Positions 55,535-64,000 of a stretch of DNA of 64,000 nt are shown here, piece by piece. The notes below the pieces were generated by a model. The model was not told where the DNA came from. It searched no databases and was given only the letters and a program-made list of their open reading frames with translations. The translations under genes were made by a program, and so were the position numbers. Each line of letters opens with the position of its first letter. Positions within the stretch are counted from its first letter, which is position 1. This DNA comes from Acidobacteriota bacterium. Lineage in GTDB: Bacteria > Acidobacteriota > Vicinamibacteria > Vicinamibacterales > UBA2999. The stretch spans positions 214,782 to 278,781 of the forward strand of contig JAUYQQ010000011.1 of NCBI GenBank assembly GCA_030697165.1, in the 5' to 3' direction.

Positions 55535-58500
55535 ATGAGTATTCCGCGCATAGCCATCGAACGCCCGGTCACGATGTTCATGATCAGCATGGTCATCATC
55601 CTGCTGGGCAGCATCTCGCTCACCCGCCTGCCGGTGGACCTGATGCCCGACACGCAGATGCCCACCATCACGGTGCGCGTCAACTATCCAGGTGTCGGCC
55701 CGCTCGAGATGGAGGAGCTGGTCACGCGCCCGATTGAGCAGGCGGTCAGCGCCGTCGCCGGCCTCGAGCGCGTCGACTCGACCTCGTCGGAAGGCAACGC
55801 CAACGTCCGCCTCAACTTCGCGTGGGGCTCGGACCTCGCCGAGGCGGCCGACGAGGTGCGCACGCGCCTTGACCGGGTCCGCGGCCGGCTGCCCGTCGAC
55901 GCCGACCCGCCGACGGTGTTCAAGTTCGACTCGACCGCGATGCCGATCATGGGTGTCGGCGTCGAGGGCGATTTCGATGCGGTGACGCTGCGTGAACTGG
56001 CGCAGAACCAGCTGTCGCCGCGTCTCGAGCGCGTCGCCGGCGTCGCCGCGGTCACCATCAACGGCGGCCTGCGCCGCCAGATTCGCGTCGACCTGTCGCG
56101 CGAGAAGATCACCGCGCTCAACCTCGCGCCGGATCGCATCATCCAGATCCTCCGCACCGAGAACCAGAACATCCCGCTCGGCGAGGTCAACGACGCCGAT
56201 CGCACCCTGCTGCTGCGCAGCCCCGGCCAGTTCACCAACATCGACGAAATTCGCAACTTGGTGGTGCTGACGCGCGACGGCGTGCCGGTCTACTTGCGCG
56301 ACGTCGCCGAGGTCCGCGACACCACCGAAGACCGCCGCTCGTTCATGCGCATCAACGGCACGCCGGGTATTCGCATGCAGGTGACCAAGCAGTCCGGCAC
56401 CAACACGATCCAGATCGCCGAGGGGGTCAAGCGCGAAATCGAGAAGATCAACGCCGACGTCGATGGCATCACGCTGCGGGTGCTCGACGACCAGTCCCGC
56501 TTCATCCAGCGGGCGATTGGCAACGTGCAGGAGCACGCCATGATCGGCGGCTTCCTGGTGATCCTGATCATTTTCCTGTTCCTGCGCGACATCAAGTCGA
56601 CGCTGATCATCTGCACCTCGATCCCGATCTCGGTGATCGGCACGTTCGCCCTGCTCTACTTCGGCGGCTACACGCTGAACACGCTCACCTTCGGCGGCCT
56701 CGCCCTGGGCATCGGCATGATCGTCGACGCCGCGATCGTGGTGCTCGAGAACACCTATCGCCACCTCGAGATGGGTAAGGACCGGGTCACCGCCGCGATC
56801 GACGGTAGCGAAGAAGTGTGGTCGGCGATCCTGGCCTCGACCCTGACCCACATCGCGGTGTTTGTGCCGATGCTGTTCCTGACCGGCGTCTCGAGCATCA
56901 TGTTCGGCCAGTTGGCCGCGGTGGTCTCGTTCTCGCTGGCCATGTCGCTGCTGGTCGCCGTGACGATCGTGCCGGTGCTGTGCTCGCGCCTGCTCGACGC
57001 GCCACACGCGCAGCATGCCGGCGGCGGCGTGATGGCCCGGTTGAACCGCACGGTCGACGGCTGGCTCAACCACCTCGACGAGTTCTACGCCCGCACGCTG
57101 CACCTGGCCCTGCACCACCGGCCCACGGTCTTCGCCACCGGCTTCGCCCTGTTTGCGATCGCCATCCTCCTGCTGCCACGGATCGGCTTCGAGTTCCAGC
57201 CGCAGACCGACGAGGGCGAAGTGCAGGTCGACGCCGAACTGGCGGTCGGCTCGCGCATCGAACTGACCGAGGCCGTGCTGATCGGACTCGAGGAACGCAT
57301 CCGCCAGGTCGTGCCCGAGGCCACGATGCTGATTACCCAGGCCGGTGGTGGCGGCGGCTTCGGCAACAGTTCCACGCACCGGGGCAACGTCAACGTCCGG
57401 CTGGTGCCGCGCGACCAGCGCACCCGCAGCAACGAACAGATTTCCATGCAGCTGCGGCGCGACCTGTCGGGCATTCCCGGCGTCAATGTCCGCGCCCGCC
57501 CGTCGGGCGGCATGCAGATGCGCGGCATGGGCGGCGGCGGCCAGGACGGCCGCCTGTCGATCGAGATTCTCGGCCACGACCTCGAGACGTCCAAGGCCAT
57601 TGCCCAGGACCTCAAGACGATGCTCGACACCACCCGCGGCATTGCCGACTCGCGGCTGCAGCGTGAAGAGGGCCGTCCCGAACTGGCGGTCCGCGTCGAC
57701 CGCGACAAGGCGGCCTTGCTGGGCCTGACCGTGACCGGCGTGGCCAACACCATTCGCACCAACGTCGCCGGCACGCAGGCGGCGATGTATCGCGATGCCG
57801 GCAACGAGTACCCGATCATCGTCCGCCTGCGCGAGGAGGATCGCCAGGAAGTGGCCGAAGTCGGCGACGTGCTGCTGAGCACGCCGGCCGGCCAGATCGT
57901 GCCGGCCAAGAACGTCATGGTCATCGCCCGCGAGACCGGCCCGGTATCGATCGAGCGCAAGAACCAGGAGCGCGTGCAGCGCGTCAACGCCGAGACCGAG
58001 ACCACCCTCAGCGAGGCGGTAGCGGCCATCCAGGCACGCATGGGCGAGATTACGGTGCCCAAGGACTTCGCGGTCGGCTTCGGCAACGAGGTTGAAGAAC
58101 AGGCGCGGTCGTTCAACGAACTGCGGCTGGTGCTGATCCTGGCGATCGTGCTGGTCTATACGGTGATGGCGTCGCAGTATGAATCGCTGCGCGACCCGTT
58201 CATCATCATCTTCTCGATTCCGCTGGCGGCGATCGGCGTGGTCGGCATGCTGATGCTCACCAACACGCCGTTCAGCATGCAGGCGTACATCGGCGTGATC
58301 ATGCTCGCCGGCATCGTCGTCAGCAACGCCATCCTGCTGGTCGACTACACCAACACGCTGCGGCACCGCGACAAGATGGAACTGCGCGCCGCCATCGAGC
58401 TGGCCGGCAAGCACCGCCTGCGCCCGATCCTGATGACCTCGCTCTGCACCTCGCTCGGCCTGGTGCCGATGGCCATGGGTATTGGCGAAGGCGCCGAACT

Positions 58501-58654
58501 GCAGGCGCCGCTGGCGCGGGTCGTGGTCGGCGGCCTGATGACCTCCACCATCATCACGCTGGTGTTCGTGCCGGCGATGTATACGTTGTTCGAGGAAGGC
58601 TGGAGCGGGCTCTTCAAGAAGGGCGCTGCCGCGCCCGCTGAAGCAGCTCACTAG
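55535..58654 (+). CDS. RND-superfamily efflux pump, inner-membrane subunit
   Basis: The 1039-residue protein has 12 predicted spans and two large periplasmic loops, as in AcrB-type pumps. It begins MSIPRIAIERPVTMFMISMV and contains GLALGIGMIVDAAIVVLENT in TM4, where one of the usual Asp pair is replaced by Ala, and the repeat motif MLAGIVVSNAILLVDYTNTL in the C-terminal half. The loop near residue 650 is Met/Gly-rich (GGMQMRGMGGGG). The substrate is not predictable. It is the last gene of the cassette and its 3' end overlaps convergent folK by 41 bp. Confidence 0.93.
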   Translation: MSIPRIAIERPVTMFMISMVIILLGSISLTRLPVDLMPDTQMPTITVRVNYPGVGPLEMEELVTRPIEQAVSAVAGLERVDSTSSEGNANVRLNFAWGSDLAEAADEVRTRLDRVRGRLPVDADPPTVFKFDSTAMPIMGVGVEGDFDAVTLRELAQNQLSPRLERVAGVAAVTINGGLRRQIRVDLSREKITALNLAPDRIIQILRTENQNIPLGEVNDADRTLLLRSPGQFTNIDEIRNLVVLTRDGVPVYLRDVAEVRDTTEDRRSFMRINGTPGIRMQVTKQSGTNTIQIAEGVKREIEKINADVDGITLRVLDDQSRFIQRAIGNVQEHAMIGGFLVILIIFLFLRDIKSTLIICTSIPISVIGTFALLYFGGYTLNTLTFGGLALGIGMIVDAAIVVLENTYRHLEMGKDRVTAAIDGSEEVWSAILASTLTHIAVFVPMLFLTGVSSIMFGQLAAVVSFSLAMSLLVAVTIVPVLCSRLLDAPHAQHAGGGVMARLNRTVDGWLNHLDEFYARTLHLALHHRPTVFATGFALFAIAILLLPRIGFEFQPQTDEGEVQVDAELAVGSRIELTEAVLIGLEERIRQVVPEATMLITQAGGGGGFGNSSTHRGNVNVRLVPRDQRTRSNEQISMQLRRDLSGIPGVNVRARPSGGMQMRGMGGGGQDGRLSIEILGHDLETSKAIAQDLKTMLDTTRGIADSRLQREEGRPELAVRVDRDKAALLGLTVTGVANTIRTNVAGTQAAMYRDAGNEYPIIVRLREEDRQEVAEVGDVLLSTPAGQIVPAKNVMVIARETGPVSIERKNQERVQRVNAETETTLSEAVAAIQARMGEITVPKDFAVGFGNEVEEQARSFNELRLVLILAIVLVYTVMASQYESLRDPFIIIFSIPLAAIGVVGMLMLTNTPFSMQAYIGVIMLAGIVVSNAILLVDYTNTLRHRDKMELRAAIELAGKHRLRPILMTSLCTSLGLVPMAMGIGEGAELQAPLARVVVGGLMTSTIITLVFVPAMYTLFEEGWSGLFKKGAAAPAEAAH

Positions 58655-59099
58655 CGGCTGCCCCGCTGACCGGGTCGACCCAGTCAGGTTCCAGTTCTGC
58701 GAGCGGCTCGAGCACGAAGAGCCGCTCGCGGAACCTCGGATGCGGCACCACCAGGCCGGGCTCGGCCAGCCGCGCACTCCCATACAGAATCAGGTCGAGG
58801 TCGAGCGTCCTGGCGGCCCAACGCGCCGGCCGCTCGCGCCCGTCTTCCCGCTCGATCGCCAGCAACCGGTCCAGCAGCTCCCGGGGCGATAGGGTGGTCG
58901 TCCCGACCACCACGCCGTTCAGGTAGCGGGGCTGATCGGTGACACCGATGGCGGCGTTGTCGTGCCAGGTGGAGTGACGGAGATTGTTGAGGAGGGCGGC
59001 CAGCCGGCCGACGGCAAACGCGAGGTGGGCCTCGCGATCGCCCAGGTTGCTGCCCAGGGCGATCGCCACGAGGGTCGGCGGCGCTACTGCCCCGTCCAC
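58614..59099 (-). CDS. folK: 2-amino-4-hydroxy-6-hydroxymethyldihydropteridine pyrophosphokinase
   Basis: The 161-residue HPPK has IALGSNLGDREAHLAFAVGRL, the substrate loop RYLNGVVVGTTTLSPRELLD, and the ATP site RPARWAARTLDLDLILYGSARLAEPGLVVPHPRFRERLFVLEPLAE. It transfers pyrophosphate in folate synthesis. The start is GTG at 59099, overlapping the upstream ferritin-like gene by 16 bp. GTG 59069 is an alternative but leaves little before the first strand. Its 3' end overlaps the convergent RND gene. Confidence 0.92.
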   Translation of the reverse strand: MDGAVAPPTLVAIALGSNLGDREAHLAFAVGRLAALLNNLRHSTWHDNAAIGVTDQPRYLNGVVVGTTTLSPRELLDRLLAIEREDGRERPARWAARTLDLDLILYGSARLAEPGLVVPHPRFRERLFVLEPLAELEPDWVDPVSGAAASELLQRARQRPS

Positions 59100-59575
59100 C
59101 GCGCGCCCATCACAACGCCGGAGTGGTCGTTGATGGCGAGCGACGTGCCGATCAGGTTCTGGTTGCCGGCCGCGGCCTGGTCGAACAGGCGCTTGTGCTC
59201 GAGCATCTCGCCGAGCACGATCTTGAGCATGCCCTTGTGCCGGGCATGCGAGACCTCGTCCACCTTCGCGCGCCACTTCTCCACGAAGCTGGCGTTGTCG
59301 CGGGCATCGTCGGCGGCGAGCGCCATCCAGGCATCACCCTTGCCGACGGCCACGGCCTGGCGCGCGGGATCGGCCGGCAGCGGCGCGCCCAGGTCCAGCA
59401 GCGCGTGCTGCAGCCACGACAGGTGCGTCTGCTCGCGCGCGATGATGTACTGATAGGCGTTGTTGATGTCGTAGTCCGGCACCTGCTGCGCGACGTCTTC
59501 ATGGCGCATCAGCAAGCCGGTGCGCTCGATCAGGAAGTCCCGAATCAGGTCCGCGAGGGTGGATGTGGTGCTCAC
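59084..59575 (-). CDS. ferritin-like helical protein
   Basis: The 163-residue protein is all-helical, with metal-type motifs E48-x-x-H51 in AREQTHLSWL and E123-x-x-E126-H127 in GEMLEHKRLF, arranged like the two pairs of a ferritin-like four-helix bundle. A di-iron or manganese site is therefore plausible. I do not recognise the exact subfamily, and it has no C-terminal rubredoxin domain. It lies between the DksA-like gene and folK, overlapping the latter, and may act in oxidative-stress or metal handling, but that is inference. Confidence 0.65.
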   Translation of the reverse strand: MSTTSTLADLIRDFLIERTGLLMRHEDVAQQVPDYDINNAYQYIIAREQTHLSWLQHALLDLGAPLPADPARQAVAVGKGDAWMALAADDARDNASFVEKWRAKVDEVSHARHKGMLKIVLGEMLEHKRLFDQAAAGNQNLIGTSLAINDHSGVVMGARWTGQ

Positions 59576-59585
59576 GCCTTCTGCT

Positions 59586-59924
59586 TTACCCTTTCTGCTT
59601 TTCCTTGCAGGTGATGCACACCCGCGTCCAGGGAATGGCGTTCAGCCGGGCCTCGGCGATCGGCTCGCCGCAGTCGCGGCACAGCCCGAATGCGCCCTTC
59701 TCGATGCGCACCAGGGCCTCGTCGATGGCCTGAAGAATCTTGGCATCGGTCTGTTTCAAGCGCAACTGGATATGCACTTCGTTGTTGCCCGAGGCCTGGT
59801 CGGCCATGTCGCCCTGCCGGCCGTTATTGTGCTCCATGGAGCTCGAGAGGGTATTGAGCCCAGCGCCTTCGACGAGTTCCGCCCGCTTCTTGAGCAGGGC
59901 GTCCTTGTGTTGCGAGACGTTCAT
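59586..59924 (-). CDS. DksA/TraR-family zinc-finger protein
   Basis: The 112-residue protein has an N-terminal coiled-coil region (MNVSQHKDALLKKRAELVEG) and a C-terminal C4 zinc finger, CRDCGEPIAEARLNAIPWTRVC ending ITC, as in DksA/TraR. These bind the RNA polymerase secondary channel and alter transcription, often with ppGpp. The DksA tip Asp residues are not clearly recognisable, so it may be a DksA-like paralogue. The ATG at 59924 is preceded by GGGAG, and a TAATAT (minus strand, 59977-59972) may be its -10 box, next to a palindromic repeat. Confidence 0.85.
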   Translation of the reverse strand: MNVSQHKDALLKKRAELVEGAGLNTLSSSMEHNNGRQGDMADQASGNNEVHIQLRLKQTDAKILQAIDEALVRIEKGAFGLCRDCGEPIAEARLNAIPWTRVCITCKEKQKG

Positions 59925-59993
59925 GTGACTTCGTACTCCCAGCGCGCCCAACGGGGGGGCGCTAAACCTTGATATTACCACGCACGCTGTAGC

Positions 59994-60045
59994 GTCCGCC
60001 TTTAGGCGGACCGTGCCGTCCGGAGCGGTCCGGCTGAAGCCGGAC
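59994..60045. repeat. dispersed double-palindrome element
   Basis: GTCCGCCTTTAGGCGGAC (59994-60011) and GTCCGGCTGAAGCCGGAC (60028-60045), with the CGTGCCG linker and ACCACA flank seen at 37246-37288. It fills the gap between the ABC permease and DksA-like genes. Confidence 0.88.
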
Positions 60046-60059
60046 ACCACATTGGAACG

Positions 60060-62590
60060 CTACTCGGCGCGGAGCGTGGCGAGCGGTTTCCTCTGGAGGA
60101 CTTCCCAGCTCGAGAGGACGCCGATCGCGGCCACCAGGACGGTGGTGACGGCCACGCCGGTGAGGCTCACGCCGAGCAGGGGCGTGAAGGGAATATCGAG
60201 GGCATAACGGCTGACCGCCCACGACAGGACGACCGCCCCCGCCGCGCCAATGCCGCCGGCCAGCAACCCGAGCAGGCCGTACTCGATCACCAGCACCATC
60301 GCGATCAGCCGGCGCGTCGCGCCGAGCGTCTTGAAAATCGCCGCCTCGTAGACGCGCCGGAACTTGGTCATGGCGACGGCGCCAATCAGGATCAGCAATC
60401 CGCTGAACAACACCAGCGTGCCGACGACGGTGACCGCCAGCGTGACGTTGTCGACCACCCCCTTGATCGTGGCGAGAATCTCGCGGCCGTCGATCACCGA
60501 GACGTTGGGGGCGGCCTCGACCAGCGCGGCCTGCAGCCGTGCCCGCGTCGCGGCGTCCTGCGGACCGCGCAGGAAGCCGATGAAGCTGTGTGGCGCCTGC
60601 TCCAGCACGCCCGGCCTGAACACGAACATGAAGCCGCCGGCGCGGCTGTCGCCCCACTCGACCAGGCGGATGCTCGTGACCGTTGCGGTAATGATCCGGC
60701 CGAGCACGTCGAAGCGGATGGTGTCGCCGAGGTTAATCTTGAACTCCTCGCTGAGGAACTGCTCGATCGACACCTCAGGCTCGGTCGACGGCGTGCCGTC
60801 CCACAACTGGCCCGCGACGATCGTCTCGTTGGGCTCGAGCGTCTGGCGGTAAGTGATCGTGTACTCGCGCGCCAGCGAGCCGCGGCCGCGCACGTCCTGG
60901 TAGTTCTCGAGGTTGACCTCGCGGCCGGCCACGCCGACCACCCGCGCCCGCAGCACCGGCAACAGGCGCGGCGGCACGGCCCCCGTCTCCTGGTGCGCGG
61001 TAATGGCGGCGCGCACGCGCGCCACCTGGTCGTTCTGGACATCGAGCAGGAACATGTCGGGCGAATCGGCCGTCACGTTCACGGCAAACTGGTCCACCAG
61101 GTTCTGCTGCAGCGAGCGCACGCCGATGATGAAAAAGCTGCCGAGGCCGACCGCCAACAAGACAATGCGCATCTGGCTGCCGGGGCGGCTCAGTTGCAGC
61201 ACGGCGTGGCGCAGCGCAAATGATTGCGACCGGGCCAACGGCGCAATGGCCCGGATGACGAGGATGCCCGCCAGGTGCAGCACCAGCGCGGTGCCGGCAA
61301 ACCCGGCGGCGACCACCAGGCCAATGCGCCAGTTGCCTGCTTGCCACACGGTGAGCGCCACCAGCGCGCTGACCACGAAGACCGACACCAGGACCTGGAC
61401 CGCGTCTGGCCGCCGGCTGCGCGCCTCGTCGCGCAACAGCAACGACGGCTTGACGTGACGCACTTCAAGCAGCGGCACCAAGGAGAACAACAACGACACC
61501 AGCAGCCCGATGCCGATCCCCTGCGCCACGGCCGGCACCGTCAGGGCGTAGTCGATCGCCACGCCCGGCGTGGCCCCCGCGAGCAGCGACGGAATGGCCC
61601 GCATGGCCAGCGCGGCCAACCCGACCCCGAGCAGGCTGCCCGCCAACCCGAGCATCGCCACCTGCGCCACGTAGACCGCCAGCAGCTGTGACGAGCGCCC
61701 GCCGACGCACTTGAGCACGGCGATGCTCTTCATCTTCTGCTGCACGAACACGCGCGTCACGCTCGACACGCCGATGCCGCCGAGAATGACAATCACGAGG
61801 CCCACCAGGCTCAGGTAGTTCTCGGCGCGCTCGAAATCTTCGCCAATGTCGTCCTCGGTCGCCTGGTACGAACGCACCCGCGCAAACTCGTTGGCCAGGT
61901 CCGCCCGCAGGTCGCGCACCAACTGGTCGAGTCGGGCGTCAGGCACGCGAAGCAGCCGCTGCGACGTGGACCGGCTGCCAAACCCCATCAGCCCGGACTG
62001 TTCGAGGTCGGCCAGGTCCACAAACACGCGCGGGCCGATGCTGAAGGCGCCGAGCCGGCGGCCCGGCTCGTTCTCGATGACGCCGCGAATGGTGAACTGC
62101 CTGGTGCCAATCGCCAGCACGTCGCCGACCGTGACGTCGAGTTGCGCCAGCAGTTCCGGGCGCACCAGCACGCCGAACCCGCGCAACAGGGCGTGGTCGT
62201 AGGTCACCCCATCGGCCAGGCTCAAGGTGCCGTAGTACGGGAATCCCGCCTCGACGGCGCGCAACTCGACCATGCGGGCGCGGCCATCGGCACGGTCCGC
62301 GGGACGCGTCATGGTCGCCAGCTCGATCGACCGCGTGCTGTCCGCGCCGGCGGCCGTCACGCGATCGCCGATCTTGGCGACGACCTCCGGCGTCAGCGGC
62401 CGGTTGCTCGTGATAATGGCGTCGGCCGCGATCAGCGTCCTGGCCTCGCCGGCGAAGGTATGGCGCACGCTCTGGATCACCGAGCGCAACGCGACAATCG
62501 CGCCGACGCCAATGGCGATGCAGATGAAGAAGAACAACAGGCGGTGCCACGACGCGCGCATCTCGCGCGCGGCCATGAACAGCACAAACC

Positions 62591-62594
<4 letters not shown>
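60060..62594 (-). CDS. ABC transporter permease with two FtsX domains (YbbP-like)
   Basis: The 844-residue membrane protein has an N-terminal span (WHRLLFFFICIAIGVGAIVA), a large extracytoplasmic domain, two FtsX/MacB-type four-span modules (about 260-400 and 690-840), and a connecting periplasmic region. Size, duplicated permease and neighbourhood match E. coli YbbP, the partner of YbbA next to tesA. Proposed roles are in lipid or lipoprotein handling, not proven. It overlaps the ATPase gene by 4 bp. Confidence 0.9.
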
Positions 62595-63331
<737 letters not shown>

Positions 63332-63369
63332 GGAAGGTTTAAGGGTTCAGGAGTTCAGAGGTTCCCGGC

Positions 63370-64000
63370 TTACCGGTTAGGACGCGCCAACACGGGCGTC
63401 AGTTCCGCCCACACCAGGTCGGCCACCATTTGCGCGCCGCGGGCGTTGGGGTGAATGCCGTCGCCCTGATTCAACGACGCATTGCCGGCGACGCCCTGCA
63501 AGAGGAACGGCACAAAGCGCACGCGATAGGTCTGCGCCAGGTCGGTATAGACGCTGCGGAACTGCCGGGTGTAGTCGGCGCCGAAGTTCGGCGGCGCCTC
63601 CATGCCGGCGAGGATGACAGTGATGCCCCTGGCCGTCGCCCGATCGAGCACCGCGCTCAGGTTGCGCTTGAGTTCCACCGGCGACAGCCCGCGAAGGCCG
63701 TCGTTCGCGCCGAGCGCGACCACCAGCACCTTCACGTCGCCTTCGAGCGACCAGTCCACCCGTCGCAGCCCCCCGGCCGAGGTATCGCCCGACACGCCGG
63801 CATTGACGATCTCGTAGTCGAGGCCCTCAGCGGCCAACCGCTGGCCGATCAACGACGGAAAGCTCTGCGCCGGATCCAGCCCGAGACCAGCCGTCAGGCT
63901 GTCGCCCAGGAAGACAATGCGCGGCCGCGGCGCGGTGGACGCCGGTGCGGCCGGCGTCGCGGCACACGGCGCCGGGGCCGCGGCCGGAGCCGGCGCCCCG
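63370..64000 (-). CDS. tesA: TesA-like SGNH lipase/esterase, partial at right edge
   Basis: The open frame runs to the window edge, so the N-terminus is missing. Visible motifs are IVFLGDSLTAGLG (block I, nucleophile Ser near 63899), AGVSGDTSAGGLRRVDW (block II), ALGANDGLRGLS (block III), and the C-terminal DGIHPNARG with the Asp-His pair. A Pro/Ala-rich linker with one Cys precedes the domain, suggesting an exported or lipid-anchored protein. The following YbbA/YbbP-like genes match the E. coli tesA-ybbAP context. Confidence 0.9.
   Translation of the reverse strand, partial: GAPAPAAAPAPCAATPAAPASTAPRPRIVFLGDSLTAGLGLDPAQSFPSLIGQRLAAEGLDYEIVNAGVSGDTSAGGLRRVDWSLEGDVKVLVVALGANDGLRGLSPVELKRNLSAVLDRATARGITVILAGMEAPPNFGADYTRQFRSVYTDLAQTYRVRFVPFLLQGVAGNASLNQGDGIHPNARGAQMVADLVWAELTPVLARPNR

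Noticed and set aside
52347..58783. Long open frames antisense to the TolC, adaptor and RND genes
   Set aside because: They have low-complexity, Arg/Gly/Ala/His-rich translations with no family motif, and arise from the high GC at codon position three of the real genes.

Overview
The window is a GC-rich, gene-dense stretch of a bacterial chromosome. It has almost no non-coding DNA and no visible insertion sequence, prophage, CRISPR array, rRNA or tRNA gene. The gene set is that of a Gram-negative (diderm) heterotroph: TonB, TolC/RND efflux, peptidoglycan recycling, NtrY/NtrX-like signalling, GroESL, GatB, SelB and ATP-dependent PEP carboxykinase. Very high GC, long same-strand runs with ATGA/GTGA overlaps, and many short intergenic palindromes suggest an acidobacterium, perhaps Vicinamibacteria. 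That assignment is inference, because there is no rRNA gene to confirm it.

Layout. 1-2182 (minus): nagZ-ldcA-mpl, a peptidoglycan-recycling operon cut by the left edge. 2260-5348 (plus): a GHMP kinase, PolX with a PHP domain, and a small helical protein. 5251-23851 (minus): one long run. Read in its direction of transcription it is a TPR membrane protein, an RDD protein, pgpA, cinA, thpR, plsY, gpsA, ftsY, ribD-ribE-ribBA, ffh, rpsP, khpA, rimM, trmD, rplS, rnhB, a large TPR protein, a small membrane protein, thiE, a RodZ-like HTH protein and a helical repeat protein. It combines phospholipid synthesis, protein targeting, riboflavin synthesis and the classic ffh-to-rnhB translation cluster. 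23902-24825 (plus): ftcD. 24856-29958 (minus): a YbhN-like flippase, nrdR and an NtrY/NtrX-like two-component pair.

30061-33451 (plus): purC, a tiny Fis-like protein, then groES-groEL behind a good sigma-70 promoter overlapped by a CIRCE-like operator. 33543-37127 (minus): tonB-like gene, a secreted alpha/beta hydrolase and prfC. 37357-37524 (plus): tatA. 37528-43388 (minus): a small hypothetical protein, glycerate 2-kinase, rnr and selB. 43476-50507 (minus): pckA, gatB, a large membrane protein fused to a DUF3108-like domain, ftsE and ftsX.

50660-58654 (plus) is the most system-like region: an ECF sigma factor, a single-span putative anti-sigma protein, a CpxP/Spy-like periplasmic protein, then a TolC-like channel, an HlyD-type adaptor and an RND pump. 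The order resembles sigma-controlled metal or envelope-stress efflux loci, and two upstream regions share a GTAAAC-N17-CGTAAC motif. 58614-64000 (minus): a TesA-like lipase/esterase (cut by the right edge), a YbbA/YbbP-like ABC pair, a DksA/TraR-type zinc protein, a ferritin-like protein and folK.

Recurring sequence-level features: a family of 18-20 bp palindromes with a T-N2-A centre, one pair of which lies in frame inside the glycerate kinase gene; 9-bp tandem repeats filling intergenic gaps at two loci; -10 boxes only 6-8 nt from start codons (probable leaderless mRNAs); and two genes for which CTG appears to be the best start codon.
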